From: an uncultured Clostridia bacterium | GTDB lineage: Bacteria > Bacillota > Clostridia > Christensenellales > Borkfalkiaceae | Length of the DNA: 17,764 nt | Direction: 5' to 3' | NCBI GenBank assembly: GCA_958419945.1 | Contig: CATZIC010000043.1 | Span: 1-17,764, forward strand | In this document: positions 6,449 to 13,932 of the stretch, one piece after another | Layout of the letters: each line of letters begins with the position of its first letter | How positions within the stretch are numbered: position 1 is the first letter of the stretch | Notes under the pieces: model-generated | Told to the model about the DNA's origin: nothing | The model's database searches: none | The model's input: the letters and a program-made list of their open reading frames with translations, nothing else | Translations under genes and position numbers: made by a program

Positions 6449-6862
6449 TTACAGATCGATCGTTTCCACTTTAAAAGAAGAGTAGTACTCCGCGCGCTTA
6501 GCGGTAAACTTTAAAACGCAGTAATCGGGGTCGGTTACGCCCTTTTTGTAATAGAGCCGATCGCCAGGTTTCCATATCATATCTTTGCTCGGCTGATCGG
6601 TTAAAACCTGCATATTGCCTATTATGGAAACACCTTGATAATTGAATTTTCCACGCTTGTAAAAATACACGCATGCTTTATCGCAAGCGGTATACTGCTT
6701 TACTTTTTTAGAGGAAGTGTTGGTGGAAAAGTAAATATCGTTACCGTCAATCTTACTTGGCGCAAGCATCGCACGGATTACGGGGTATCCGTTTTCGTCA
6801 ATCGAAGCGATAAACGCTGTCTTTTGTTCGGAGATAAATTTAAAAATCTGTTGCTTATCCAT
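6449..6862 (-). CDS. Pyridoxamine 5'-phosphate oxidase-like flavin-binding protein
   Basis: The 137-residue protein has the split-barrel pattern of the PNPOx-like family: an N-terminal helix, FIASIDENGYPVIRAM (17-32), then NDIYFSTNTSSKKVKQY and CVYFYKRGKFNYQGVSIIGN. Such proteins bind FMN, or sometimes F420 or heme. They are often annotated as general stress protein 26-like rather than true PdxH. The start at 6862 is chosen because AGAGG lies 8 nt upstream. An in-frame extension to 7021 has no homology, is rich in odd residues and crosses an intergenic repeat, so it was rejected. The next gene on this strand, at 6416, is probably in the same operon. Confidence 0.85.
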   Translation of the reverse strand: MDKQQIFKFISEQKTAFIASIDENGYPVIRAMLAPSKIDGNDIYFSTNTSSKKVKQYTACDKACVYFYKRGKFNYQGVSIIGNMQVLTDQPSKDMIWKPGDRLYYKKGVTDPDYCVLKFTAKRAEYYSSFKVETIDL

Positions 6863-6922
6863 AATGGGGTCCTCTGTTTGTTGTTTTTTAAAAAGTCGTA
6901 GCAATTTTAGGCAAAAATGCCC

Positions 6923-6948
6923 GTTAATCGGCTTATAGATCGACTTTT
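6923..6948 (+). repeat. Intergenic palindromic repeat, copy R2
   Basis: A diverged copy reads AATCGGCTTATAG then ATCGACTTTT. The left arm TCGG can pair with TCGA of the right arm (one wobble as RNA), so a short stem is kept with base pairs different from R1. It lies 60 nt upstream of the start of the 6862 gene. Confidence 0.65.
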
Positions 6949-7067
6949 GTTTGGTTTGAAGTTTTAAAGGCGGAGCGTGCAACGTGGAGTTGACCGCAAG
7001 GCTCGCCCCTGCACGTAGCAAATGGAGGTACAGGCAAATTTCGGCTGAAAGATTGTTAAAAACTATC

Positions 7068-7093
7068 GTTAATCGGCTTATAGGCTGACTTTT
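7068..7093 (+). repeat. Intergenic palindromic repeat, copy R3
   Basis: Reads AATCGGCTTATAG then GCTGACTTTT. The arms TCGGC and GCTGA pair over 5 bp with one wobble as RNA. It shares GTTAATCGGCTTATAG with R2 and lies about 145 bp from it. Confidence 0.65.
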
Positions 7094-7224
7094 GCCTTAT
7101 TAAGGGTGTTTTCAAAAACTCAAAAAGACTTTATTAAAACCAAGCTTATTATATCACAAGGATTCATATATTGCAAGTACCGCCTGCCAAACCACATAAT
7201 AAAATTTTATAACTTAGCATTTGC

Positions 7225-7253
7225 TTGAAAAAGAATTTGGTTTTTGATATAAT
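7225..7253 (+). promoter_or_regulatory. Promoter of the serine hydrolase gene
   Basis: -35 TTGAAA (7225-7230), a 17-nt spacer and -10 TATAAT (7248-7253) place the transcription start at or next to the ATG at 7260. No ribosome binding site can fit between the two, which suggests a leaderless mRNA. Confidence 0.75.
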
Positions 7254-7259
7254 TTAGAT

Positions 7260-8477
7260 ATGAAGCAAAAACTTTCAAAAACCAAAAAACTGCTTATCGG
7301 GATACTTACGCCAGTTGTTGCGGTAATATTGGCATTTTTCGTGCTTTGCGTGGTAACAATGAGTACGTATTCCCCTACCTTTTTAGGAAGGGTTTTAACC
7401 CATCTCGATTCAAGCGTAGAGGATTATAAAATATTTCCGAGCCGTGTAATAGAAAAAAGCAAAAACCCATACCATTACACAAAAAATATAGACCAAACGA
7501 TTGACAAAATTTCTTTAGCCACTTTTAAAAATGGCAAAACTTTGAGGGAATTTTTAGATAAGACGGACACGACTTCCTTTCTGATAGTTAAAAACGACCA
7601 AATTATTTACGAAAAATACGCAAACGGCTATAACGAAAGTTCCATAAATACATCCTTTTCAATGGCAAAATCCGTGGTGTCGCTGCTTATCGGCAAAGCT
7701 GTGGAAAATGGTTTTATCAAAAGCGTAACCGAGCCTATTTCGGATTATATAACAGAATTTAAAGGCCAAAAAATCGGCGAAACCACAATCGAAGACCTAC
7801 TACTTATGCGGTCCAACATAGTGTATGACGAAGACAAATTTTTGTGGTTCGGGGACGACAGCCTTACATATTGGCACCCGAATTTGAGAAACCTTGCGTT
7901 ATCTCACACAAAGCTTGGAAATTACGAGGGCAAATTTCATTACAACAACTATCATCCACTGCTACTTGGCATCATTTTGGAAAGAAGCACGGGGGTAACG
8001 GTTTCGGAATTTTTCGCACGCGAGATATGGCAGCCCATAGGGGCGGAGTTTGACGCCACTTGGAGTCTTGATAGCGATGGCGGCTTTGAAAAAATGGAAA
8101 GCGGGATAAACTTCCGTGCCGTGGACTTTGTAAAAATCGGGAGTATGGTACTTCACAACGGATTTTGGAACGGTACCCAAATATTTAGCGGCAATTGGCT
8201 TAATTCGTCAACTTTATGCGAGTTTCCCATAAGCGAAAAAGACTATGAAAACACCTTCCTTGACGGCAAAAACGTTGGCTACAAGTATATGTGGTACACA
8301 ACGCCGTCGGATAACGGCGGTTACGATGTAATCGCTTGGGGCAAGTCCGACCAAATTTTATATATTTCCCCTGCCGAACGGACGCTAGTTCTTCGTACGG
8401 GCAAAACCGACGGCGGCGTTTCCGATTGGGTGGAAACGATTAAGTCCATAATTACCGAAATAAATTTAAAAGAATAA
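7260..8477 (+). CDS. Membrane-anchored serine hydrolase (beta-lactamase / PBP family)
   Basis: The protein has 405 residues. An N-terminal basic segment and one hydrophobic helix (about 11-34) anchor it, leaving the catalytic domain outside the cell. The class C beta-lactamase-like fold shows S134-M-A-K137 as the SxxK nucleophile motif and Y228-N-N230 as the YxN motif. The third box reads WGKSD near residue 360 instead of KTG, as in many esterase-like members. It may act as a peptidase, esterase or penicillin-binding-like enzyme; true beta-lactamase activity is not implied. The promoter puts the transcript start at the ATG itself. A perfect terminator follows at 8538. Flanking genes are on the other strand, so it is monocistronic. 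Confidence 0.88.
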   Translation: MKQKLSKTKKLLIGILTPVVAVILAFFVLCVVTMSTYSPTFLGRVLTHLDSSVEDYKIFPSRVIEKSKNPYHYTKNIDQTIDKISLATFKNGKTLREFLDKTDTTSFLIVKNDQIIYEKYANGYNESSINTSFSMAKSVVSLLIGKAVENGFIKSVTEPISDYITEFKGQKIGETTIEDLLLMRSNIVYDEDKFLWFGDDSLTYWHPNLRNLALSHTKLGNYEGKFHYNNYHPLLLGIILERSTGVTVSEFFAREIWQPIGAEFDATWSLDSDGGFEKMESGINFRAVDFVKIGSMVLHNGFWNGTQIFSGNWLNSSTLCEFPISEKDYENTFLDGKNVGYKYMWYTTPSDNGGYDVIAWGKSDQILYISPAERTLVLRTGKTDGGVSDWVETIKSIITEINLKE

Positions 8478-8537
8478 TGCGGCGGAAAAATCTACAAAAA
8501 ACCTGAAAAACCTCCAACATACCACATAAACATATTT

Positions 8538-8574
8538 ACCCCTGCGATTTTGATAAATCGCAGGGGTATTTTGA
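8538..8574 (+). terminator. Terminator of the serine hydrolase gene
   Basis: ACCCCTGCGATTT and AAATCGCAGGGGT form a perfect 13-bp stem around TGAT (8538-8567), followed by ATTTT. It may also serve the convergent gene at 8604. Confidence 0.8.
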
Positions 8575-8603
8575 ACGTAATCTGAAATTAATCGTCACTT
8601 CGT

Positions 8604-9242
8604 TTAAAGCGCGCCTTTTTTAATGGGGTGACGTATAACGGTTTTAATCTTTTCGGGGGCGCATTTACGGGGGTCCGAAAGGTAAATTTCATGGTGGAAA
8701 CGTGTATCGGTTATATCCAATTCGTAACCGTTTTGCCTGGCATATTCAGTCATAAGCGAAATTGTCGCGGGCTCGTCGTCGTAACTTCCCAAATGCATGC
8801 ACTGCACACACAAACCTTCGTCATAGGTCAAAAATTCCACCTTGGAAAAGTCGGTGTTTTTCTTTTTTGTAGCCTCTTTTATCGCCCAATCGAAATCCTG
8901 TTTTTTTACAAAATCCGGAAGGCGTATGAGCGAAATGAAGTTAAAACCCTCCTTATTCGAATAGTCAATGGCAAGATGTGCGTCCTGCCACCAAAAGCCT
9001 TCGAGTGGCGGCACTACGTAGTCAAAATAGCCCTCTATGTTATACGGGCCTTTGTAACTCATTTTTATAGTGAAAGCAATGGCGTACAAAAGGGAAATGG
9101 ACTGTTTGTATTCGCTACCTTCAACGTTTGGGTTGCCACGGCCACGCACCGCAATATAGTTCATGGGCGGAACGGTTACTATCGTCGGCTTTTTTGGCGG
9201 CACGTAAAATTCTTTGTACTCTTTTTTGTAGTCAAATGACAT
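8604..9242 (-). CDS. GyrI-like small-molecule-binding domain protein
   Basis: The 212-residue protein has the features of GyrI-like/AraC effector-binding domain proteins: PPMNYIAVRGRGNP near the N terminus, FDYVVPPLEGFWW, and the C-terminal TRFHHEIYLSDPRK that is frequent in this group. These stand-alone proteins are thought to bind or hydrolyse small hydrophobic compounds; the substrate here is unknown. The start is set at 9242 because AAGGAG lies 7 nt upstream; the longer frame from 9263 would place that site inside the coding region. It is divergent from the sugar kinase gene at 9383, and the two share a 140-bp intergenic region. Confidence 0.85.
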   Translation of the reverse strand: MSFDYKKEYKEFYVPPKKPTIVTVPPMNYIAVRGRGNPNVEGSEYKQSISLLYAIAFTIKMSYKGPYNIEGYFDYVVPPLEGFWWQDAHLAIDYSNKEGFNFISLIRLPDFVKKQDFDWAIKEATKKKNTDFSKVEFLTYDEGLCVQCMHLGSYDDEPATISLMTEYARQNGYELDITDTRFHHEIYLSDPRKCAPEKIKTVIRHPIKKGAL

Positions 9243-9306
9243 AAGTCGCTCCTTTTTTGCCATGCGGCAGATTTTTAACTTTTACCCTATCCCTTCCGTA
9301 AAAACG

Positions 9307-9335
9307 TGGACAAATCGTTTAAACCGTGCTAATAT
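9307..9335 (+). promoter_or_regulatory. Promoter of the sugar kinase gene
   Basis: -35 TGGACA (9307-9312), a 17-nt spacer and -10 TAATAT (9330-9335) precede the kinase. AGAGGT (9373-9378) is its ribosome binding site. Confidence 0.7.
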
Positions 9336-9382
9336 AAATGGGATAAAAAATTTAGTTTGCACGAAGTTTTTAAGAGGTAGAA

Positions 9383-10294
9383 ATGGTTATTTGCGTCGGT
9401 GAAATTTTATGTGATATGATTGCCGTAAGCGGTGAAAGCGGCGTTTGTTACGAGCGGCACGCAGGCGGGGCGCCATTTAACGTTGCTTGCGGAATTGCCA
9501 AACTTACAAATAGCGCAGGCTTTTACGGCTTAGTCGGCGACGATATTATGGGAAAGTTTCTTAAAGGCTTTGCGGAAAGCATAGGATTCAATTATCTGAA
9601 AATCAAAGCTTTGAAAAACAAAAACACCACTTTGGCGTTCGTTGATTTGGACGAGTTCGGGGAACGGGAATTTTGCTTTTACAGAAAGCACACCGCAGAC
9701 AGCGATTTTGATTTTTCCGATATTGCGGAAATCGTAAACGCAGCCGATATAATTCACCTCGGTTCACTGCCGTTGAGCATTAAACGGGGCAGAGATTTTT
9801 ACGACCGACTTATTATTGCCGCACGTGAAAAGGGTAAAATCATAAGCTTCGACGTGAACTATCGCACGGACGTTTTTAAGGATCAAAAGACCGCTAAAAA
9901 GATTTACCAAAAGTATATCGATGAAGCGGATATCGTTAAACTATCCCGTGAAGAACTTTTATTGTTTACCGGAAAAGCCGACCGAATGGGCATGGAATCT
10001 TTGATAAACAAACCGAACAAAGCGGTTTTCGTTACCATGGGAAAAGACGGAAGCGCCTGCCTATATAAAGACAGTTTCGTCCATTCGCCCGTAATTCCCG
10101 TACAGGCGGTAGACACCACGGGTGCGGGAGACGCCTTTTTCGCAGGGGTGCTTTCACACGTAGACCAATGCGGATTTGCAGATCTTGATAAGACCTTAAA
10201 GATAGGTAACGTCTGCGGAAGCCTTGCGGTCACCCGTAAAGGCGCAATAGATTCACTTCCCACAAAAGAAGACGTTATGAATCTTTTAAAATAA
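9383..10294 (+). CDS. PfkB-family carbohydrate kinase (probable fructokinase)
   Basis: The 303-residue protein phosphorylates a sugar with ATP in the cytoplasm. The N-terminal PfkB signature is present as GGAPFNVACG (28-37). The C-terminal signature DTTGAGDAFFAG starts at residue 244, with Asp250 as catalytic base. The start GEILCDMI and the length are typical of bacterial fructokinases, but ribokinase-type members acting on other sugars cannot be excluded. No transporter or hydrolase for a sugar lies beside it, so the substrate is open. It has its own promoter and terminator. Confidence 0.9.
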   Translation: MVICVGEILCDMIAVSGESGVCYERHAGGAPFNVACGIAKLTNSAGFYGLVGDDIMGKFLKGFAESIGFNYLKIKALKNKNTTLAFVDLDEFGEREFCFYRKHTADSDFDFSDIAEIVNAADIIHLGSLPLSIKRGRDFYDRLIIAAREKGKIISFDVNYRTDVFKDQKTAKKIYQKYIDEADIVKLSREELLLFTGKADRMGMESLINKPNKAVFVTMGKDGSACLYKDSFVHSPVIPVQAVDTTGAGDAFFAGVLSHVDQCGFADLDKTLKIGNVCGSLAVTRKGAIDSLPTKEDVMNLLK

Positions 10295-10320
10295 GCTTCC
10301 CGATAATACAAAATAAAATG

Positions 10321-10351
10321 AAGTCGTTTCACTTTATGAAGCGACTTTTTT
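10321..10351 (+). terminator. Terminator of the sugar kinase gene
   Basis: AAGTCGTTTCA pairs with TGAAGCGACTT over 11 bp with one T-G pair around CTTTA, followed by a T-run ending at 10351. Confidence 0.8.
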
Positions 10352-10390
10352 ATTATCTTTTTTAACGGGTTTTGCAGCGATTTTTTGTCG

Positions 10391-10416
10391 ATAACAGACT
10401 TATAGCCCCACTTTTT
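10391..10416 (+). repeat. Intergenic palindromic repeat, copy R4
   Basis: Reads ATAACAGACTTATAG then CCCCACTTTTT. The left arm is changed (AGAC for GGGC), so the stem is poor. Its end overlaps the stop codon of the DUF4097 gene. Confidence 0.6.
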
Positions 10417-11209
10417 AGTTAATGGAAAGGCTTCCGCTAACCGTTTCGACGTCTATTAGCAAACGACCGTCCCCTATCACGTAACTGTTTTCGGCTTGAT
10501 GATATGAACCGCTTGTGGTGTCAAATTTCACCTTTGCGCCAAGACCATTTAATGAAAGAGTTATTCCTCCGCTTACGCTTTTTATATCGATTAAATTTGC
10601 CGATAAAAGGTCAAGTTCCACACCGCCGCTTACGGTTTCCGCACTGATTACGGGTGAGTTGATGCTCAGAATGCTGATATTTCCACTTACCGATTCGGCT
10701 TTAACGTTTTTGGCAAAAACTTCTCTGGCGGTAATGTTTCCGCTTACCGAAGAGACTTCGAAGGTGTCAGCGTTTAAAACGCCGATATAAACGTCCGCAG
10801 CGATGACGTTTAAGTCAAATGTAACCCCCGACGGAATTTCCACGGTAACCTCCTTGGGGTCCGGTCCTGAAAAATTTATAAAGCTTTTATAATCGGACTG
10901 TCGAAATTGAATGGTTAGTTTTCCGTTTTCGATTAAATAATGTAACTGTTCTGCTTCTTCAAGATTGTTTTCCTTTTCGGAAACGGAAAGGGTTTCGGTA
11001 TTGCTTTCCACTATCGTAACCTTTCCTGCTATCCAGTTTACGGAAACGGACTTTATGTCGGCGGCGCTATATGAAAAGTTACCGACCGAGTATTTTTCGG
11101 CGTTTTCGTAAGTCATGTCGATTATGCCATGACAGCCGTAAATATTTACGCCGCAGCCTGCAAGTAGAAGTGCAAAAACAGTGCAAAAAATTATTGCTAT
11201 TTTCTTCAT
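10415..11209 (-). CDS. DUF4097-type (putative adhesin) lipoprotein
   Basis: The 264-residue protein has a short signal peptide with lipobox LAGC (Cys19), so it is probably lipid-anchored outside the membrane. From about residue 110 onward it is built of repeated short strands with the motif SVSGNI/TVSGGV every 16-22 residues (VSSVSGNI, AESVSGNI, AETVSGGV, IKSVSGGI, VETVSGSL). This is the pattern of the DUF4097 beta-helix family. Function of the family is poorly known. A TetR regulator lies 60 bp upstream on the same strand and may be cotranscribed. AAAGGAAA is the ribosome binding site. Confidence 0.88.
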   Translation of the reverse strand: MKKIAIIFCTVFALLLAGCGVNIYGCHGIIDMTYENAEKYSVGNFSYSAADIKSVSVNWIAGKVTIVESNTETLSVSEKENNLEEAEQLHYLIENGKLTIQFRQSDYKSFINFSGPDPKEVTVEIPSGVTFDLNVIAADVYIGVLNADTFEVSSVSGNITAREVFAKNVKAESVSGNISILSINSPVISAETVSGGVELDLLSANLIDIKSVSGGITLSLNGLGAKVKFDTTSGSYHQAENSYVIGDGRLLIDVETVSGSLSIN

Positions 11210-11240
11210 TTTGAAATTTCCTTTGGTATTTTTGTTTAAT

Positions 11241-11264
11241 AACGGGCTTATAGGCCCACTTTTT
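11241..11264 (+). repeat. Intergenic palindromic repeat, copy R5
   Basis: Reads AACGGGCTTATAG then GCCCACTTTTT. GGGC and GCCC form a 4-bp stem. It occupies the gap between the TetR gene and the DUF4097 gene. Confidence 0.75.
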
Positions 11265-11269
11265 GGCTT

Positions 11270-11857
11270 TTATTGTTTAAATTCGGCTTCTTCACCCTTA
11301 AGCTGAATCAAAAGCCCTTTTATTATTTTTGAAAGGGTACTTTGTATTTCTTCTTTGGAAAAATCATATACGCCGGTGGCGCAGGAAACGGCTATACCGT
11401 GCGTAGCAACCCACAAACATTTGTATAGTTCGATAGCGTTTTCTTTTTCAAGCCCGTACGAAGATTCAACGCAAGATAAAATTCTGTCGTAATTATCGTC
11501 AAGTCCTATAAGTAAGTTTAAGGCAGTGGCAGTCGTTTCGGTTTCCTGCATAAACAGCATTTGGAAAAGTTTCGGTTCCTCTTTTGCAAACCTTATATAA
11601 CTTTCGCCCGCTCCTTTAAACGGCAGTGTATTTTTAAGTCCTTCGTCAATATAGGCTTTATATAGTAGTTTTGCCTTATTGATAACCTCGTTACGGAGCT
11701 CTTCCATATCCTTAAAAAGGCTGAAAATGACTTTGGAGGAAGAACCGAGTTCCGCCGCAACGCCCCTTGCGGTAACTGCCTTTAATCCGTCCTTTTTTGC
11801 AAGATTAAAACAAGCGTTAATAATTTCTTCTCTTGTAAATTTGAATTTCGGCGGCAT
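11270..11857 (-). CDS. TetR-family transcriptional regulator
   Basis: The 195-residue protein has an N-terminal TetR HTH (FTREEIINACFNLAKKDGLK, then AVTARGVAAELGSSSKVIFSLF, residues 7-50). An all-helical ligand-binding domain follows, of the WHG/TetR_C_13 type by eye. It should repress a target in the absence of a ligand; targets and ligand are unknown. Its promoter (11920-11948) is consensus-like, and a GTTGCGCAAC palindrome sits just downstream of the start site, so autorepression is likely. AAAGGAGG lies 8 nt before the ATG. The DUF4097 lipoprotein gene follows and may be under the same control. Confidence 0.9.
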   Translation of the reverse strand: MPPKFKFTREEIINACFNLAKKDGLKAVTARGVAAELGSSSKVIFSLFKDMEELRNEVINKAKLLYKAYIDEGLKNTLPFKGAGESYIRFAKEEPKLFQMLFMQETETTATALNLLIGLDDNYDRILSCVESSYGLEKENAIELYKCLWVATHGIAVSCATGVYDFSKEEIQSTLSKIIKGLLIQLKGEEAEFKQ

Positions 11858-11898
11858 AAGAATTTCCTCCTTTACTTAATCTATAAATAATGCGACGT

Positions 11899-11908
11899 GT
11901 TGCGCAAC
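11899..11908 (-). promoter_or_regulatory. Candidate operator of the TetR regulator
   Basis: GTTGCGCAAC is a perfect 10-bp palindrome, positioned a few nt downstream of the predicted transcription start (about 11913). The binding protein is inferred. Confidence 0.45.
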
Positions 11909-11919
11909 TTGCGTTTCTT

Positions 11920-11948
11920 ATTGTAAATTCTAATATAAATATTGTCAA
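11920..11948 (-). promoter_or_regulatory. Promoter of the TetR regulator
   Basis: On the minus strand -35 TTGACA (11948-11943), a 17-nt spacer and -10 TACAAT (11925-11920). Confidence 0.75.
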
Positions 11949-12000
11949 GTCATTTTTACCGATTTAAAATAAAATTGTTTTTTTACTGTTATAAAAACAC

Positions 12001-12047
12001 AAAAAAGCGCAATAAACCCGCCTATAGGTCGGTTTACACGCTTTTTT
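12001..12047 (-). terminator. Bidirectional terminator of the ZIP gene; contains diverged repeat R6
   Basis: AAAAAAGCG (12001-12009) pairs with CGCTTTTTT (12039-12047), and TAAACC with GGTTTA inside. The central CCTATAGG resembles the core of the intergenic repeat family. It is therefore either a strongly diverged copy absorbed into a terminator, or a coincidence. Confidence 0.7.
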
Positions 12048-12063
12048 AATTTTTTATAGGCGT

Positions 12064-12831
12064 TTAGCCGAGGGCTACGTCAAGCGCCATCATAATAACA
12101 AAGCCGACTATCGCCGACCAGCTTGCTAATTTACGAAACCCGTTTTTGACGTCGGGAAGGAGATCTTCTAACACTACGAAAATCATTGCCCCTGCGGAAA
12201 AGGAAAGCAGCCAGGGCTGAATGAATTCCACCGACGCCGACAAAAAGTAACCGATTACCGCAAATAGCGGCTCCACCGCACCGCTTAATACACCGAGAAA
12301 AAAAGCTTTTTTTCGGCTTTTAACCGCACTGTAAAATGGCAAGGAAACGGCCGCGCCTTCCGGTAGATTCTGCACGGCAATACCTATCGCAAACAAAAGC
12401 GCCGTTGTGTAGTGCGATTGAGAGCCTAAATCCCCTGCCGCACCGAATGCAAAACCTACAGCCAAACCTTCGGGTATGTTGTGAACGGTTACCGCTATAA
12501 AAAGTTTTATGGGTTTTGATAGGTCGGCATTTTCTAATCTGTCAGCGCTTGGCACAAACTTCCCCAAAACGGACATAAAAACTCCGCCCAAAAGTATCCC
12601 TATAACGGGCGGAAGCAAAGACAACCCGCAAAGGTAAGCAGATTGGTCGATAGCGGGGAGTATTAGCGACCATATGGACGCCGCGAGCATTATCCCCGAA
12701 GAAAAGCCCAAGGATATTGCGGTAAACTTTTGAGTTGCTTTCGCTTTTATAAAAAACGGGGCGCTTGCCCCTAAAGAGGTTGCTATAAAAATTATAGAAA
12801 ATCCGAAAACTGTCATTTGTAACGAATTCAT
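12064..12831 (-). CDS. ZIP-family metal cation transporter
   Basis: The protein has 255 residues from 12831 and about eight hydrophobic helices. The family's metal-binding signatures are present: HNIPEGLAVG (His117 to Gly126) and QNLPEGAAVS (Gln154 to Ser163), with Glu222 in VVLEDLLPD. ZIP proteins import zinc, iron or manganese into the cytoplasm. The cytoplasmic loop between helices 3 and 4 (about 92-107) is short and lacks a His cluster. The in-frame ATG at 12906 would overlap repeat R7 and give a non-hydrophobic tail, so 12831 is preferred, although its AAGGA site is rather far (12 nt). No other metal gene is adjacent except the permease about 2 kb away. Confidence 0.9.
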   Translation of the reverse strand: MNSLQMTVFGFSIIFIATSLGASAPFFIKAKATQKFTAISLGFSSGIMLAASIWSLILPAIDQSAYLCGLSLLPPVIGILLGGVFMSVLGKFVPSADRLENADLSKPIKLFIAVTVHNIPEGLAVGFAFGAAGDLGSQSHYTTALLFAIGIAVQNLPEGAAVSLPFYSAVKSRKKAFFLGVLSGAVEPLFAVIGYFLSASVEFIQPWLLSFSAGAMIFVVLEDLLPDVKNGFRKLASWSAIVGFVIMMALDVALG

Positions 12832-12904
12832 CCGATAGTAAAGTCCTTGTACATTTATATTCCGAATGAACTTTTTTTGACAGTGCTTTTCGGCAAAAAC
12901 CGCC

Positions 12905-12930
12905 ATTAACCGACCTATAGCCCCATTTTT
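12905..12930 (+). repeat. Intergenic palindromic repeat, copy R7
   Basis: Reads AACCGACCTATAG then CCCCATTTTT. The arms do not pair well. It lies about 75 nt upstream of the chosen start of the ZIP gene, in the divergent region shared with the patatin gene. Confidence 0.55.
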
Positions 12931-12956
12931 ATAACTTATATTTAGTTTTATCCGGT

Positions 12957-12985
12957 TTGACTTTTTATAAAACGGTCAATAATTA
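12957..12985 (+). promoter_or_regulatory. Promoter of the patatin-like gene
   Basis: -35 TTGACT (12957-12962), a 17-nt spacer and -10 TAATTA (12980-12985). GAAGG lies 7 nt before the start codon at 13018. Confidence 0.6.
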
Positions 12986-13017
12986 TTTTTGCAAAAAAAA
13001 ACGACGAAGGTATTTTT

Positions 13018-13800
13018 ATGGCAAGAAAAAAATTAGGATTTTCCTTAAGCGGCGGTGGCGCGAGAGGTGTTGCGCACGCAGGATTTTTACAGGCAATGGA
13101 GGAAAACGAGATAGTTCCCGACGTGATTTCGGGCTGTTCTATGGGGGCTGTCGTGGGCGGATGCTACTCTGGTGGCGTAAGCACGGAAATAATGAAAAAC
13201 TTCCTTATAAGGCTTACCAAAAAAGACCTTTTAGATTTAAACTTCAACATTTTGAGAAGCCGTTCGGTTTTTGCCGGCAAAAAAATGAACTCAATTTTGA
13301 GGAGGTATTTGGGCGAACAGGAAATAGAAAACCTTAAAATTAAGTACGGCTGCATCGCAACCGACCTTTTAAGCGGTAGACTTGTAGATCTGACAAATGG
13401 CGACCTTGTTAGCGCAATAAGAGCAAGTTCCGCAATACCCGCAGTTTTTGCCCCCGTCGAAAGAAACGGTAGCCTTCTTGTAGACGGCGGAGTACTACTT
13501 CGAAACCCCGTCAAACTTGCTAAAAAACTCGGTGCGGAAGTTATCGTCGGCGTGGACGTTTTAGGCGGACTTAAAAGGACGGAAAATTGCAAGAAACTTT
13601 TGGACGTGGGCATGAGAACCTTTTCCGTAATAGATAACGTTTACTGTGCAAAGCTCGGCACCAAAACCGCCGATCTTATGATTTATCCTGAAATCAACGA
13701 CGTGGAAATTTTTAACTTCGAAAACTTAAACGTCGCTTACGAAAGCGGCTACAAGGCAGGACTTGACAACGCCGAAGCGATAAAAAAACTTATAAAATAG
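13018..13800 (+). CDS. Patatin-like phospholipase family protein
   Basis: The 260-residue protein is a serine-Asp dyad lipid acyl hydrolase of the RssA/YlbK type. The oxyanion loop GGGARG is at 12-17. The nucleophile elbow G39-C-S41-M-G43 follows, and the catalytic Asp156 stands in LVDGG. Conserved AIRASSAIPAVFAPV precedes the Asp. No signal peptide is seen, so it probably acts at the inner membrane face. The length is typical. It has its own promoter and a perfect terminator. The IS200 element lies immediately behind that terminator, so the gene is intact. Confidence 0.93.
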   Translation: MARKKLGFSLSGGGARGVAHAGFLQAMEENEIVPDVISGCSMGAVVGGCYSGGVSTEIMKNFLIRLTKKDLLDLNFNILRSRSVFAGKKMNSILRRYLGEQEIENLKIKYGCIATDLLSGRLVDLTNGDLVSAIRASSAIPAVFAPVERNGSLLVDGGVLLRNPVKLAKKLGAEVIVGVDVLGGLKRTENCKKLLDVGMRTFSVIDNVYCAKLGTKTADLMIYPEINDVEIFNFENLNVAYESGYKAGLDNAEAIKKLIK

Positions 13801-13810
13801 ACGTTATAAA

Positions 13811-13841
13811 GCGGCCCGAAAATTAGTTTTCGGGCCGCTTA
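13811..13841 (+). terminator. Terminator of the patatin-like gene
   Basis: GCGGCCCGAAAA and TTTTCGGGCCGC form a perfect 12-bp stem around TTAG (13811-13838), followed by TTATTG. It works with the Ts of the stem end but has only a short U-tract. Confidence 0.75.
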
Positions 13842-13853
13842 TTGTATAAGGAA

Positions 13854-13876
13854 AACCCCCAGATAGTCTGGGGGTT
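13854..13876 (+). repeat. IS200 left-end hairpin
   Basis: A 9-bp perfect stem (AACCCCCAG/CTGGGGGTT) with loop ATAGT. In this family such hairpins in single-stranded DNA are recognised by TnpA. Confidence 0.8.
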
Positions 13877-13903
13877 CAAAAATAGGCTTGTGCCGATGTG
13901 GTA

Positions 13904-13932
13904 TTGAAAAAGAAACTCCGTTTGTATATAAT
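13904..13932 (+). promoter_or_regulatory. Promoter of tnpA
   Basis: -35 TTGAAA (13904-13909), a 17-nt spacer and -10 TATAAT (13927-13932), start near 13939. The promoter spacer overlaps one arm (13917-13928) of an inverted repeat whose other arm (13964-13975) covers the tnpA ribosome binding site. Confidence 0.7.

Larger units (their letters stand above)
6863..7224. other. Gene-free intergenic region with two repeat copies
   Basis: No gene is seen. The region holds repeats R2 and R3. A GGCA AAAA TGCC hairpin lies at about 6910-6921. A GC-rich patch at about 6968-7018 contains GTGCA/TGCAC and ACGTG/CACGT inverted matches. The promoter of the hydrolase gene begins at 7225. Confidence 0.6.

Noticed and set aside
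6863..7021. N-terminal extension of the pyridoxamine-oxidase-like protein
   Set aside because: It crosses repeat R2 and has no domain character, while 6862 has a good ribosome binding site.
12957..13337. Plus-strand frame overlapping the start of the patatin gene
   Set aside because: Arg/Phe-rich out-of-frame shadow of the clearly conserved phospholipase.
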